Assembly: GCA_002471575.1 (NCBI GenBank)
Contig: DKQG01000053.1
Location: forward strand, 7,365 to 71,364
DNA: 64,000 nt
Reading direction: 5' to 3'
Source: Alphaproteobacteria bacterium UBA7314
GTDB lineage: Bacteria; Pseudomonadota; Alphaproteobacteria; MPNO01; UBA830
The notes beneath the pieces were generated by a model, which saw nothing but the letters and a program-made list of their open reading frames with translations, did no database searches and was not told the DNA's origin. Positions 9,085 to 17,851 of the stretch are shown one piece after another. Position numbers and translations under genes: made by a program. Position 1 is the first letter of the stretch, and every line of letters begins with the position of its first letter.

Positions 9085-9675
9085 ATGAGCAACGTCAAAT
9101 TGATCACGCGCGATGACATCCTGCCCCTCGACGAATACGCCGCCACTCGTCGTGACCGTAAAAAGGCGCTGACGCAAGTCAAGAAAAACCGCCGAATGGA
9201 AGTTGGTCCGCATGCGTCTTTTTATTTCGAGAACTACGAGACCATGTGGCACCAGATTCACGAAATGCTCTACATTGAACGTGGCGGCGAGGATCAGATA
9301 CCTGATGAGCTCGCCGCTTATAATCCGCTCATTCCTCAGGGCAGGGAATTGATTGCGACGGTGATGCTTGAAATCGGTGATCCGATCAGACGCGCAAATG
9401 TTCTCGGGTCTCTCGGCGGCATCGAGGAAACGATGTTCGTTAGCGTAGACGGTGAAAAAATAACCGGTGAGGCGGAAAAGGATGTTGACAGGTCAACCGC
9501 CGACGGTAAGGCCTCGTCGGTCCAATTCGTCCATTTTCCGTTTACTGATGATCAGGTCGCGCTATTCATCGCCGATAGTGCGGAGGTAACAGTCGGCTTC
9601 ACCCACCCCAACTACGCCCATATAGCAGGGATGCCCCTGAACGTCCGAAAAGCCCTTTCCGCCGACTTCGACTGA
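9085..9675 (+). CDS. DUF3501 family protein
   Basis: A 196-residue soluble protein without signal peptide or membrane segments. It begins LITRDDILPLDEYAATRRDRKK and contains ENYETMWHQIHEMLYIERGG, matching the DUF3501 family found next to rubrerythrin and GlpC-like genes. No catalytic motif is known. The ATG at 9085 follows the stop of the Fe-S gene by one base, so translation is coupled. It probably acts with the two preceding proteins in peroxide or iron defence. Confidence 0.8.
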   Translation: MSNVKLITRDDILPLDEYAATRRDRKKALTQVKKNRRMEVGPHASFYFENYETMWHQIHEMLYIERGGEDQIPDELAAYNPLIPQGRELIATVMLEIGDPIRRANVLGSLGGIEETMFVSVDGEKITGEAEKDVDRSTADGKASSVQFVHFPFTDDQVALFIADSAEVTVGFTHPNYAHIAGMPLNVRKALSADFD

Positions 9676-9816
9676 ACGTCGAGCTACCGTTTGTCGTGCG
9701 CGCGAAACCGAGCTGATAAAAAAGTTTTTTAGGTAATCTTTGCTCAGCCTGATGTCTTCACATAGTGCGAGGCAGCGACTTGCAAAGACCGTTGTACGCG
9801 GCAGGAGGAAATTGAG

Positions 9817-9963
9817 ATGCGGCTGGTCTCTCAAGACTATCGAGACAGGTTTGCGGCTGTATTGGCCCAGCGGAACGGTAATAACTTCTCCATCACCATT
9901 CGCGTTCAGGGCTCGGCCTTCGATTGGGAAGAGTATCCAGCCTCCGAAGAGTGCTCCAGTTAG
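9817..9963 (+). CDS. Small protein of 48 residues, function unknown
   Basis: The 418-base gap between DUF3501 and the SH3 gene contains a short ORF with an excellent ribosome-binding site (AGGAGG at 9803-9808, 8 bases before the ATG). The product starts MRLVSQDYRDRFAAVLAQRN and ends EEYPASEECSS. It has no membrane segment and looks like a small soluble fold with one helix and a strand. A T/A palindrome (9717-9731) lies upstream. I do not recognise the family. The remaining gap sequence shows no gene. Confidence 0.5.
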   Translation: MRLVSQDYRDRFAAVLAQRNGNNFSITIRVQGSAFDWEEYPASEECSS

Positions 9964-10093
9964 CCCTGCAGGGCGGGGGAGCGTTATTGGCTATGAGCGC
10001 GGGTTTCCCTACCGTTGAATATCGCGGGACGGGCCGCGCGGTATCCGTATAGGGTGCCTGCAATCAGAACTGACCGGCATAACGAATAAATCC

Positions 10094-10591
10094 CTATTTC
10101 AGTTTTTCGTCTGAATACACACCCCAGAAATGTGCCCGGCGCATCCAGCCACGGCGTTTGCCGATTTCAATGCGGCACCAGTCGCCATCGCATTCCAGAA
10201 TTCTGCCGACAACCTTCTCCATAACGCGTGCTGTCAGAACGGAGTCGGGATTCGGGTCGCGTCTTAGTGGCTGTACACCGCCTGTGACGACGGCGGTTCG
10301 TTTGCCCGACAGCATGGATCGATGGACCCAGCCTTCGGTTCCCTGCCAGTCACGGACTTTTCGCCAGTTTTCGAACTCCGCCGTTATTTCGATAGGCATA
10401 CCGCGGGAAACAAATATCCAGTCCACGGGATATCGAATACCCGGCCCGGTCCGAAGATGGACCTTGTTAGCGCGCAGCGACGCGTAGCGCGGCAGCGGTA
10501 GGCCGGTTTCCGCTAAGGCAGCGATCGGTATCAAAAACGAAACGATTCCGCACAGGGCGAGAATCAAGACTATTCTCGAGCAACGCGACAT
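10094..10591 (-). CDS. Secreted bacterial SH3-domain protein
   Basis: About 165 residues. An N-terminal hydrophobic signal (IVLILALCGIVSFLIPIAALAE) is followed by two SH3b-like segments: VHLRTGPGIRYPVDWIFVSRG...WRKVRDWQGTEGWVHRSML and a second, degenerate one ending CDGDWCRIEIGKRRGWMRR. Such proteins bind cell wall peptides in the periplasm. I prefer the ATG at 10591 because it places a short basic n-region before the signal; an ATG at 10627 adds 12 residues. The gene is divergent from the dehydrogenase at 10700. Confidence 0.75.
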   Translation of the reverse strand: MSRCSRIVLILALCGIVSFLIPIAALAETGLPLPRYASLRANKVHLRTGPGIRYPVDWIFVSRGMPIEITAEFENWRKVRDWQGTEGWVHRSMLSGKRTAVVTGGVQPLRRDPNPDSVLTARVMEKVVGRILECDGDWCRIEIGKRRGWMRRAHFWGVYSDEKLK

Positions 10592-10699
10592 CGCTGCATT
10601 ATAAACGGCGTCGCCAGATACCTCCATAGGTCAACATCTCTGGACAACGGGCGGTCGCCCTGATACGCCAGAACCAACCAAAAGGGGGACGGCCATAAT

Positions 10700-11680
10700 A
10701 TGGCCAAGGGCAAACCAGTCGTCGTTGTCACGCGCCAGCTTCCGCGCGAAGTTGAAACGCGCATGATGGAACTCTTCGAGGCGCGCCTCAACGCGCCCGA
10801 TAATCGGATGTCCGCACAGCAGATTATCGATGCGTGCGATGGCGCAGACGTTCTGGTTCCAACTGTAACTGACCGGATCGATGCAGATCTGATCAATAAT
10901 TTGCCGGATTCCGTCGAACTGATTGCTAATTTCGGCGTCGGCGTTAACCACATCGATCTCGAGGCGGCAACGGCCCAGAAGATTGTCGTGACCAATACCC
11001 CGGGCGTGCTTACCGACGATACGGCGGATATGACCGCCTGTCTGCTGCTTGCGGCACCGCGCCGCCTTGTCGAAGGCGAAAGGCTCATCCGGTCTGGCAA
11101 GTGGGACGGCTGGGCACCGACATTCATGATCGGCCACCGGATTTCTGGTAAACGGTTGGGAATCATCGGTATGGGGCGGATCGGTCAGGCGGTCGCTCGG
11201 CGGGTTAAGGGTTTCGGCATGACGGTGCATTATCACAACCGCCGCCGGCTGCATGAAGAAGTAGAGCGAGATCTAGAAGCGACCTATTGGGAAGATCTTG
11301 ATCAGATGCTCGCTCACATGGATTTCATCTCGATCAACTGTCCGCATACCAAGGAAACCCACCATCTGCTGAACGCGAACCGTCTTGCGCTGCTGAAGCC
11401 GCACGCGTTTGTCGTCAATACCGCCCGCGGCGAGATTATCGACGAAGCGGCAATGGCGCAGATGCTCGCCAACGGGGAAATCGCCGGTGCTGGTCTTGAC
11501 GTCTACGAACGCGAACCAGAAATCGAACCGGCGCTGCTGGATCTGGATAATGTCGTGCTCGCGCCACACCTGGGTTCCGCGACCCACGAGGGACGGATCG
11601 CGATGGGGGAAAAGGTGATCGTCAATATCAAAAGCTTTGTCGACGACCACAGGCCGCCGGACCGGGTTTACGAAGTTTAG
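10700..11680 (+). CDS. D-2-hydroxyacid dehydrogenase (glyoxylate/hydroxypyruvate reductase type)
   Basis: A 326-residue NAD(P)-dependent dehydrogenase. The Rossmann motif GIIGMGRIGQAVARR lies near residue 154. The catalytic Arg is in NTARGEIIDE, the Glu in YEREPEIEP and the His in APHLGSATHEGR. The substrate loop ANFGVGVNHIDLEAA is intact. Close relatives reduce glyoxylate or hydroxypyruvate to glycolate or glycerate. The exact substrate cannot be read from the sequence. The site AAAGGGGGA precedes the ATG. Confidence 0.9.
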   Translation: MAKGKPVVVVTRQLPREVETRMMELFEARLNAPDNRMSAQQIIDACDGADVLVPTVTDRIDADLINNLPDSVELIANFGVGVNHIDLEAATAQKIVVTNTPGVLTDDTADMTACLLLAAPRRLVEGERLIRSGKWDGWAPTFMIGHRISGKRLGIIGMGRIGQAVARRVKGFGMTVHYHNRRRLHEEVERDLEATYWEDLDQMLAHMDFISINCPHTKETHHLLNANRLALLKPHAFVVNTARGEIIDEAAMAQMLANGEIAGAGLDVYEREPEIEPALLDLDNVVLAPHLGSATHEGRIAMGEKVIVNIKSFVDDHRPPDRVYEV

Positions 11681-11686
11681 AACCCG

Positions 11687-12073
11687 CTAGACGTATAGGA
11701 TTGCCCCGTCAGAAGTTGCATCGGCCAGGAAACTGACCGCACTTCCCGCGGTAATAGATATATCGGTACGAAGCTGGGTTCGATCGATTGCCGTTGCGCA
11801 CAATCCCATCTCGCACACCATGAAGTTCGCATTCATCTCGGCGCAGGCGACGATCAGTTCTTCAAACGTTGCCAGGTTTTTCCGCGCCAGAATCTTCTCC
11901 TGCTGCACATCGGCGAACCCCGGAACAATGGCCCGCGTACCTTCCATAGCGAAGAACAGCGTCACTTTCTTTCCAGTTGCGAGGGCCGCGCTTGCTATGA
12001 CAAGCGCATAGTGAACGCGGTCGAAATCGCCCGACTGGACGATCAGCGACAGCTTGTCAGGCGATCGTGTCAT
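11687..12073 (-). CDS. DsrE-like family protein
   Basis: About 128 residues from the ATG at 12073, with the DsrE/DsrF fold: a basic start, KLSLIVQSGDFDRVHYALVIASAALATGKKVTLFFAMEG, and the conserved CEMGLCATAIDR region. Members of this family carry or relay sulfur, but many are uncharacterised. Its ATG overlaps the stop of the moeB-like gene as ATGA, so the two are translated together. The pairing with an E1-like sulfur-transfer enzyme supports a role in sulfur handling. An upstream start at 12118 would run deep into moeB. Confidence 0.75.
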   Translation of the reverse strand: MTRSPDKLSLIVQSGDFDRVHYALVIASAALATGKKVTLFFAMEGTRAIVPGFADVQQEKILARKNLATFEELIVACAEMNANFMVCEMGLCATAIDRTQLRTDISITAGSAVSFLADATSDGAILYV

Positions 12074-12864
12074 GCCGCGTATGCCGACAGATCGGTGATC
12101 GACGGGGTGTCGCCGCATAGCGGGCAGTCGACCTCGCGCGGCAGCCTCATCTTACGCATATCAGCTGACAGCGCGTCGTAGATCAGCAGAGAGCCTGCCA
12201 ACGTTTCGCCGATTTGCATAACTTCCTTCAACACCTCTACCGCCTGAAGCGATCCCACCGTCCCGGCCAGCGCGCCCAGGACGCCCCCTTCGGCGCAGCT
12301 GGGCACCAGCCCGGGTGCGGGCGGCTCTCGATACAGACAGCGGTAACAGGGTTCCCCGCCCCCAAGACCGGACCGGAACGTGGCGATCTGACCCTCGAAG
12401 CGCAGAATCGCCGCCGACACCAGCGTTTTTCCGGCCAGATGGCAGGCGTCGTTGACCAGAAACCTGGTCTCGAAGTTGTCGCTGCCGTCCGCGACGATAT
12501 TGTAGGCACCGATCAGCTCGTCCACGTTCTCAGAAGTCAGTCGGGTATGATGCGGCACGAAGGACACATCAGGATTGATACCGGTAACCGTTTCGCCCGC
12601 GCTGTCGACCTTGGGGTCGCCGATGCGTTTCGTGGTGTGGATCACCTGGCGTTGCAGATTCGACAGGTCCACCGCGTCGTCATCCACGACCCCCAGCGTG
12701 CCAATCCCTGCGGCGGCGAGATACATCAGAAGCGGTGCGCCCAAGCCCCCCGCACCGATCACCAGGACCCTGGCTTCCAGCAGTTTCTGCTGCCCGGCAC
12801 CGCCGACTTCGGGCAGCACGATATGCCGGGCGTAACGCTGTATCTGATCTTCGGAAAAATCCAC
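12070..12864 (-). CDS. moeB: HesA/MoeB/ThiF-type adenylyltransferase
   Basis: A 264-residue E1-like enzyme that adenylates the C-terminal Gly of a ubiquitin-like sulfur carrier such as MoaD or ThiS. The nucleotide site VLVIGAGGLGAPLLMYLAAAGIG, the Arg/Asp pair of LSNLQRQVIH and the DGSDNFETRFLVND block are intact. Two Cys pairs for zinc (CYRC and CPLC) are present. There is no rhodanese domain. It is the fifth gene of the minus-strand operon ubiE-ubiB-coaBC-dut-moeB. MoeB and ThiF cannot be told apart with certainty here. Confidence 0.88.
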   Translation of the reverse strand: MDFSEDQIQRYARHIVLPEVGGAGQQKLLEARVLVIGAGGLGAPLLMYLAAAGIGTLGVVDDDAVDLSNLQRQVIHTTKRIGDPKVDSAGETVTGINPDVSFVPHHTRLTSENVDELIGAYNIVADGSDNFETRFLVNDACHLAGKTLVSAAILRFEGQIATFRSGLGGGEPCYRCLYREPPAPGLVPSCAEGGVLGALAGTVGSLQAVEVLKEVMQIGETLAGSLLIYDALSADMRKMRLPREVDCPLCGDTPSITDLSAYAA

Positions 12865-12876
12865 CGGGCTTGCCGA

Positions 12877-13326
12877 TCAGGTTCCGGTCGAACCGAATCC
12901 GCCGGCGCCCCGGTCTGTTTCCGAAAGAGACCTGACTTCTGAAAACGCCGCCTGGGTTACCGGGGCGATCACCATCTGCGCGATCCGCATGCCGCGTTCG
13001 ATCACAAAATCCTCGTCGCCGAGGTTGATCAGGATGACCTTCACTTCGCCGCGATAGTCGGCATCCACGGTGCCTGGCGTATTGAGGACCGTCACACCGT
13101 TCTTTGCCGCGAGTCCGGACCGCGGCCGGACCTGGGCTTCATATCCCGCAGGCAGGGCAATCGCCAGTCCCGTCGGTATCATATCCCGGGCGCCCGGCGC
13201 CAGCGTGAGGGGGCTATCGATCGCCGCGGCGAGGTCCATTCCCGCCGATTGCGCTGTTTCGTATGCCGGCAGCGGGAGATCCGCATTGTGAGGCAACCGC
13301 GTTACCGCGATTTCGACATTGCTCAT
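12877..13326 (-). CDS. dut: dUTP diphosphatase
   Basis: A 149-residue trimeric dUTPase that hydrolyses dUTP to dUMP, protecting DNA from uracil. All five motifs are readable: AGMDLAAAI, PRSGLAAKNGV, NTPGTVDADYRGEVKVI, ERGMRIAQMVI and the C-terminal GAGGFGSTG that closes over the active site. Its ATG overlaps the coaBC stop by four bases. The dut-coaBC pairing is common in alphaproteobacteria. Confidence 0.97.
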   Translation of the reverse strand: MSNVEIAVTRLPHNADLPLPAYETAQSAGMDLAAAIDSPLTLAPGARDMIPTGLAIALPAGYEAQVRPRSGLAAKNGVTVLNTPGTVDADYRGEVKVILINLGDEDFVIERGMRIAQMVIAPVTQAAFSEVRSLSETDRGAGGFGSTGT

Positions 13327-14543
13327 TCCGCGGCCTCCGGCAGAGACTGAAAATGCTGGGCGATACGCTCCGCCAGACGGGCAGCAACATCGGTCTTTGC
13401 CAGCGCGGGCCAGTCGTCCACGCCTTCGGCGGTAACGAGATGCACCGTGTTGTCGTCGCCGCCGAACGTGCCGGTCGCCGGTGATACGTCGTTCGCCACT
13501 ATCCAGTCGCAGCCCTTCCGGTCGCGCTTTGACACTGCGTTATCGACCACGTCATCCGTTTCCGCAGCGAAGCCGACCACCAGCGCGGGCCGCTGGTTTC
13601 CGGCGGCGGACAGAGAACGCAGGATGTCAGGGTTCTCGACCATATCCAGCGCCGGGGGCGTGCCTTCGTCGCGCTTCTTGATTTTCCGTTCGCCTGTCGC
13701 GGCCGGGCGCCAATCCGCCACGGCGGCGGCGCAAACGGCAATATCCGCGGGCAGCGCCCCCATCGCCGCATCGTGCATATCCCGCGCCGATTCTATTCGA
13801 ACAATCTCGACGCCGGCAGGGTCGGCTTCGTGGGTTGGGCCCGTAATCAGCGTCGTGCGCGCGCCCATCCCGGCCAGCGCCGCGGCGATCGCATGGCCCT
13901 GTTTGCCTGAGGACCGGTTGGCGATATATCGCACCGGATCGATGGCTTCGTGGGTCGGCCCGCTGGTGACAACCGCGTGACGTCCCGCAAGCGGTGCTGA
14001 CGTACTGAAATAATCATCGATTTCGGCAACGATCTCCAACGGTTCGACCATCCGGCCCTCGCCGAATTCGCCGCAGGCCATGTTACCTTCTGTCGGGCCC
14101 GCAAAAAGTATGCCGCGTGACTTCAGCACCGAGATATTGTCCCGCGTGGCGGGATGTTCCCACATCCGGACATTCATCGCCGGAGCAACAAGCACATCCT
14201 TGTCGGTCGCTAGCAGGACCGTGGTTGCCAGATCATCGCCGATACCCTGCGCCATCTTGGCCAGAATATTCGTCGTCGCGGGTGCGACAACCAGCAGATC
14301 GGCATCGCGCGAAAGCTGTATGTGACCCATTTCCGCTTCGTCGGTCAGCGAGAACAGATCACCGTAGACTTTGTCCTCGCTCAGCGCTGAAACAGACAGA
14401 GGAGTGACAAACTGGGTTGCCGAGTCCGTCAGCACGCACCGCACCGATGCCCCGCGTTCGCGCAGCCGGCGTATTAGATCGAGGCTCTTATAGGCCGCGA
14501 TACCGCCGGAAATGATCAGAAGTATGCGTTTCCCGTGGAGCAT
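13323..14543 (-). CDS. coaBC: Bifunctional phosphopantothenoylcysteine decarboxylase/phosphopantothenate-cysteine ligase
   Basis: A 406-residue enzyme of coenzyme A synthesis. The N-terminal CoaC part (1-185) is the FMN decarboxylase, with ISGGIAAYKSLDLIRRLRERG, PAMNVRMWEHPATRDN and the active-site Cys of MACGEFGEGRM. The C-terminal CoaB part has TSGPTHEAIDPVRYIANRSSGKQGHAIA and the KKRDEGTPPAL ligase loop. It ends overlapping the start of dut. All key residues are present. Confidence 0.96.
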   Translation of the reverse strand: MLHGKRILLIISGGIAAYKSLDLIRRLRERGASVRCVLTDSATQFVTPLSVSALSEDKVYGDLFSLTDEAEMGHIQLSRDADLLVVAPATTNILAKMAQGIGDDLATTVLLATDKDVLVAPAMNVRMWEHPATRDNISVLKSRGILFAGPTEGNMACGEFGEGRMVEPLEIVAEIDDYFSTSAPLAGRHAVVTSGPTHEAIDPVRYIANRSSGKQGHAIAAALAGMGARTTLITGPTHEADPAGVEIVRIESARDMHDAAMGALPADIAVCAAAVADWRPAATGERKIKKRDEGTPPALDMVENPDILRSLSAAGNQRPALVVGFAAETDDVVDNAVSKRDRKGCDWIVANDVSPATGTFGGDDNTVHLVTAEGVDDWPALAKTDVAARLAERIAQHFQSLPEAAE

Positions 14544-14613
14544 TCAGCGCCTCCACCGTAGCTGGAAAGCTGGTAACCTAATGATTCCAATGCTTTTCTG
14601 CAACAAATTGCCT

Positions 14614-16164
14614 TCAATCCAGAATAACGGCGATGACGACCACAGCTGCGGCTGCCATCGCCCAGATGCGCCAGTTGCCGCGGCGTCCATTACCCCCCGC
14701 CAATGCGCCAAGAGACGCCGGATCGAGCCGGATACCGTGGCGGGAGGCATGTCCCAGAGACCCTTCCATCTCCGAAATCAGATAGGGCAGGCGTTCCAAT
14801 ACATCCAGCATGGAATTGGCGGCTTCGCGGATACGGGCCTCCGGTCCCATATTCTCCATCATCCAGCCCTCGATCAGCGGGCGTGCCAGTTCCCACATGT
14901 TCACATCAGGACATAGCCTCCGCCCAACCCCTTCGGCGACGAGCATCGTTTTCTGCAGCAACAGGAGCTGCGGCTGCGCTTCCATCTGAAACTTTTCCGT
15001 GATGCCGAAAAGCTGGGCCAGCAGACGTGCCAGGGAAATCTCTCCCAGCGGCAGGCCCAGAATGGGTTCCGCGATAGAGCGTGCCGCCTGGGCGAATTCG
15101 TCGACAGACTGGTTTGCCGGCACGTAGCCGGCGCGTATGTGCACCGCAGCGACCTGCTGATAGTTGCCGGTCAGGAACCCGTGCAGCATTTCTGCCAGAT
15201 ACTGGCGTGTGCGTTTGTCCAGCCGTCCCATAATGCCGAAATCGATGGCGTGAAAGACGCCGTCATCATCGATGAACATATTGCCCGGATGAAGATCGGC
15301 ATGGAAAAAGCCGTCTCGAAAGACCTGCAGGAAAAAGATCTTGGCAAAGTTTGCGACGATATCTTCAGCGTCGCCGGGCGCCAATTTCTCCAGATCCAGC
15401 TCGTTGACCGGTGCTGCGTCGATCCATTCGGTCGTCAACACGCGTCGGCCGGTATGGGCCCAGTCGACGTCTGGAACCGAGAACCGCGGCTCGTCTGAGA
15501 AATTTTCGCGCAGTTCGTCCGCCGCCGCCGCTTCGAAGCGAAGGTCCATCTCGATTTCGACCGACCGGATGATCGTGTCGATGGCCTCGACGGGTTTCAG
15601 CCGCCGCAGGTCGGGCCGGACCGACTCGATCTGTCGGGCCGCCCAGCGGGCCAGATCGAGATCGCGGGCGAAGGCGGATTCGATCCCAGGGCGCAGAACT
15701 TTGACGGCGACATCCCGCCCGTCGCCCAGTTTGGCGCGGTGAACCTGTGAGATGGACGCCGCGGCAATCGGATTGGTATCAAACGCCGCAAATATCTCTT
15801 CCACGGGCCGGCCCAGTTCCGCCTCGACAGCCTGCCGCGCCAGGTGGCCGTCGAAGGGCGGCAGCTGATCCTGCAACGAGCGGAGATCCTCTGCCAGCGC
15901 ATCACCGACGATGTCCGGGCGCACCGACAGCGCCTGCCCGAGTTTGACGAATGCCGGCCCCAGATCCGTCAATGCGGCGGTGATGCGCTCGCCCGGCCGC
16001 CTGGAGGCCGCGCCGGAAATCCGCGGTGCAAACAGGAAAAGACGGATGAGAAACGGCGCTGCGCGCGGCAGCCCCGCGCGTTTCAGCGGGAACAGGGCGT
16101 CATGCCGGGCGAGCGTACGCGCGACCGACAGGATCCGGCGAAAATGGCGCAGACCGGTAAACAT
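14614..16164 (-). CDS. ubiB: Ubiquinone biosynthesis regulatory kinase-like protein UbiB
   Basis: A 516-residue atypical kinase/ATPase of the ADCK/UbiB family needed for ubiquinone assembly. The KxGQ signature (FVKLGQALSVRPDIV) is near residue 72, the A-rich nucleotide loop AAASISQVHRAKL near 153, and the catalytic HADLHPGNMFI and DFG (AIDFGIMGRL) near 290-315. The C-terminus ends in a hydrophobic anchor (IWAMAAAAVVVIAVIL). It starts 3 bases after the ubiE stop, so the two form one ubiquinone unit. Confidence 0.96.
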   Translation of the reverse strand: MFTGLRHFRRILSVARTLARHDALFPLKRAGLPRAAPFLIRLFLFAPRISGAASRRPGERITAALTDLGPAFVKLGQALSVRPDIVGDALAEDLRSLQDQLPPFDGHLARQAVEAELGRPVEEIFAAFDTNPIAAASISQVHRAKLGDGRDVAVKVLRPGIESAFARDLDLARWAARQIESVRPDLRRLKPVEAIDTIIRSVEIEMDLRFEAAAADELRENFSDEPRFSVPDVDWAHTGRRVLTTEWIDAAPVNELDLEKLAPGDAEDIVANFAKIFFLQVFRDGFFHADLHPGNMFIDDDGVFHAIDFGIMGRLDKRTRQYLAEMLHGFLTGNYQQVAAVHIRAGYVPANQSVDEFAQAARSIAEPILGLPLGEISLARLLAQLFGITEKFQMEAQPQLLLLQKTMLVAEGVGRRLCPDVNMWELARPLIEGWMMENMGPEARIREAANSMLDVLERLPYLISEMEGSLGHASRHGIRLDPASLGALAGGNGRRGNWRIWAMAAAAVVVIAVILD

Positions 16165-16167
16165 GGC

Positions 16168-16938
16168 TCAGATACGCCAGCCGGAATGCTGCCAGACGAT
16201 TCCGCCGGTCAGCGGCGTGATATTGATATTTCCGAAGCCGGCATCCGCCATCTCGGTAGAGAGTGTTTCGGGGTCCGGGAATCGTCGAATGCTCTCTGCC
16301 AGATACCCGTAAGAGTCACCGTCCCCGGCAATACGCTCGCCCAGCCAGGGTAAAACGCGGAACGAATAGGCGTCGTAGAGAGGCTTCAGTTGCGGCAGCA
16401 CTGCCGGACTGAACTCCATGCAGATGAAGTGCCCGCCAGGTTTGAGAACACGGCGCATTTCGGTAAGCGCCTGTTGGCGCCGGGTCACGTTTCTGAGACC
16501 GAAAACGATGGTACAGGAATCAGCGACTGCGTCCGGGACCGGCAATGCTGCAGCGTCGCCGCAAACCCGTGACGGACCCTGCACCGCGCCCCGGTCCAGC
16601 GACCTGTCAGATCCTGCAGACAACATATCCGTGTTGATGTCGCATATGAGCGCTGCCCTGCCGCCCCGCTTCAGGAACCCATCAGCGATATCGCCGGTTC
16701 CGCCGGCAACATCGAGCAGCAGGTCGTCTGCCCGCGGGTTCAGCCGGTCCAGCAATGCCGCTTTCCACAAACGATGCAGGCCGCCCGACATAAGATCGTT
16801 CATCAGGTCGTAGCGCCCGGCGACGGAAGAAAATACATCCCGCACCATCGACGTATGATCGATTTCGCTGACTTTCCGGAAACCGAAGTCGATATCCCCG
16901 GCTGAGCCGCCGGACGGATTATTTTCGTTTGACTCCAT
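16168..16938 (-). CDS. ubiE: Demethylmenaquinone/ubiquinone methyltransferase
   Basis: A 256-residue SAM-dependent C-methyltransferase of ubiquinone synthesis. Family signatures are complete: YDLMNDLMSGGLHRLWK, LLLDVAGGTGDIADGFL (SAM motif I), FGLRNVTRRQQALTEMRRVLKPGG and YLAESIRRFPDPETLSTEM. It is the first gene of the minus-strand operon leading through ubiB, coaBC, dut and moeB. It is divergent from mutM with only 46 bases between the two start codons, so both promoters must lie in or overlap this space. Confidence 0.96.
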   Translation of the reverse strand: MESNENNPSGGSAGDIDFGFRKVSEIDHTSMVRDVFSSVAGRYDLMNDLMSGGLHRLWKAALLDRLNPRADDLLLDVAGGTGDIADGFLKRGGRAALICDINTDMLSAGSDRSLDRGAVQGPSRVCGDAAALPVPDAVADSCTIVFGLRNVTRRQQALTEMRRVLKPGGHFICMEFSPAVLPQLKPLYDAYSFRVLPWLGERIAGDGDSYGYLAESIRRFPDPETLSTEMADAGFGNINITPLTGGIVWQHSGWRI

Positions 16939-16984
16939 ACGTTTGAAGATAGCGTGCGGGCGCGCTAACCGCTACCTTCTCGGT

Positions 16985-17848
16985 ATGCCCGAGCTTCCGG
17001 AAGTTGAAACCGTGCGTCGAGGCCTGGCCCAGGCGATGGAAGGCCGACGTATCGAGGAAATCGAAGTCAGGCGCCGCGATCTGCGCTTCCCGGTACCAGC
17101 AGACTTCGCGGATCGGCTGCGTGGCCAGACGCTTCTGTCGCTGTCGCGCCGGGCCAAGTACCTCGTCGGCACTTTCGACGACGATACGGTGCTCCTCGCG
17201 CATCTGGGTATGTCGGGGCGAATGGTGATCGAAACCGCAGAGGACCTGAACATGCCGGGCCGGTTCGAACACGGCACCGCGGCGCACGATGCTCACGAGC
17301 ATATCGTTTTTCGGGTTGGCAACGGCACGATCATAAGGTTTTCCGATCCGCGGCGGTTCGGAATGATGCTGCTGACGGACAAGAGCGCCTATCCTTCCCA
17401 TCGTCTGATCCGGCATCTCGGGCCCGAACCCACCGGGGAAGATTTCACTGGCCCGGTGCTCGCCGCCCGGCTGAAAGGCAAGAAAACCCCTATCAAATCG
17501 GCCCTGCTCAACCAGCGGGTCGTCGCCGGCATCGGTAATATCTACGCTTGCGAAGCGCTCTTTGCGGCCGGGATATCACCGCGACGAAGCGCGGCGACCG
17601 TTCAGGGCGGACGTGCTGTGCGTTTGGCGGATGCGGTGCGTGCTGTACTGGCGCGGGCAATTGACGCCGGCGGGTCTTCGCTCCGCGACCACGTTGCGCC
17701 GACCGGCGAACTCGGATATTTCCAGCACAGCTTCAGCGTCTACGGTCGGGAAGGCGAGCCCTGTCCGGGCTGCGACTGTGGTAAATCGGTTCAACGCATA
17801 ACGCAGTCGGGCCGATCGACGTTCCTGTGTGCGAAACGGCAAAGGTGA
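16985..17848 (+). CDS. mutM: Formamidopyrimidine-DNA glycosylase
   Basis: A 287-residue repair enzyme that removes 8-oxoguanine and formamidopyrimidines. The mature N-terminus PELPEVE, with the catalytic Pro1 and Glu2, fixes the start at the ATG at 16985; a start at 16943 would bury the catalytic proline. Lys of SRRAKYLVG, the H2TH helix (NQRVVAGIGNIYACEALF) and the C-terminal zinc finger (CPGCDCGKSV...CAKRQR) are present. The finger has a slightly unusual spacing (CPGCDCG, then a single Cys pair partner near the end). The next gene starts 3 bases later. Confidence 0.95.
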   Translation: MPELPEVETVRRGLAQAMEGRRIEEIEVRRRDLRFPVPADFADRLRGQTLLSLSRRAKYLVGTFDDDTVLLAHLGMSGRMVIETAEDLNMPGRFEHGTAAHDAHEHIVFRVGNGTIIRFSDPRRFGMMLLTDKSAYPSHRLIRHLGPEPTGEDFTGPVLAARLKGKKTPIKSALLNQRVVAGIGNIYACEALFAAGISPRRSAATVQGGRAVRLADAVRAVLARAIDAGGSSLRDHVAPTGELGYFQHSFSVYGREGEPCPGCDCGKSVQRITQSGRSTFLCAKRQR

Positions 17849-17851
17849 ACC

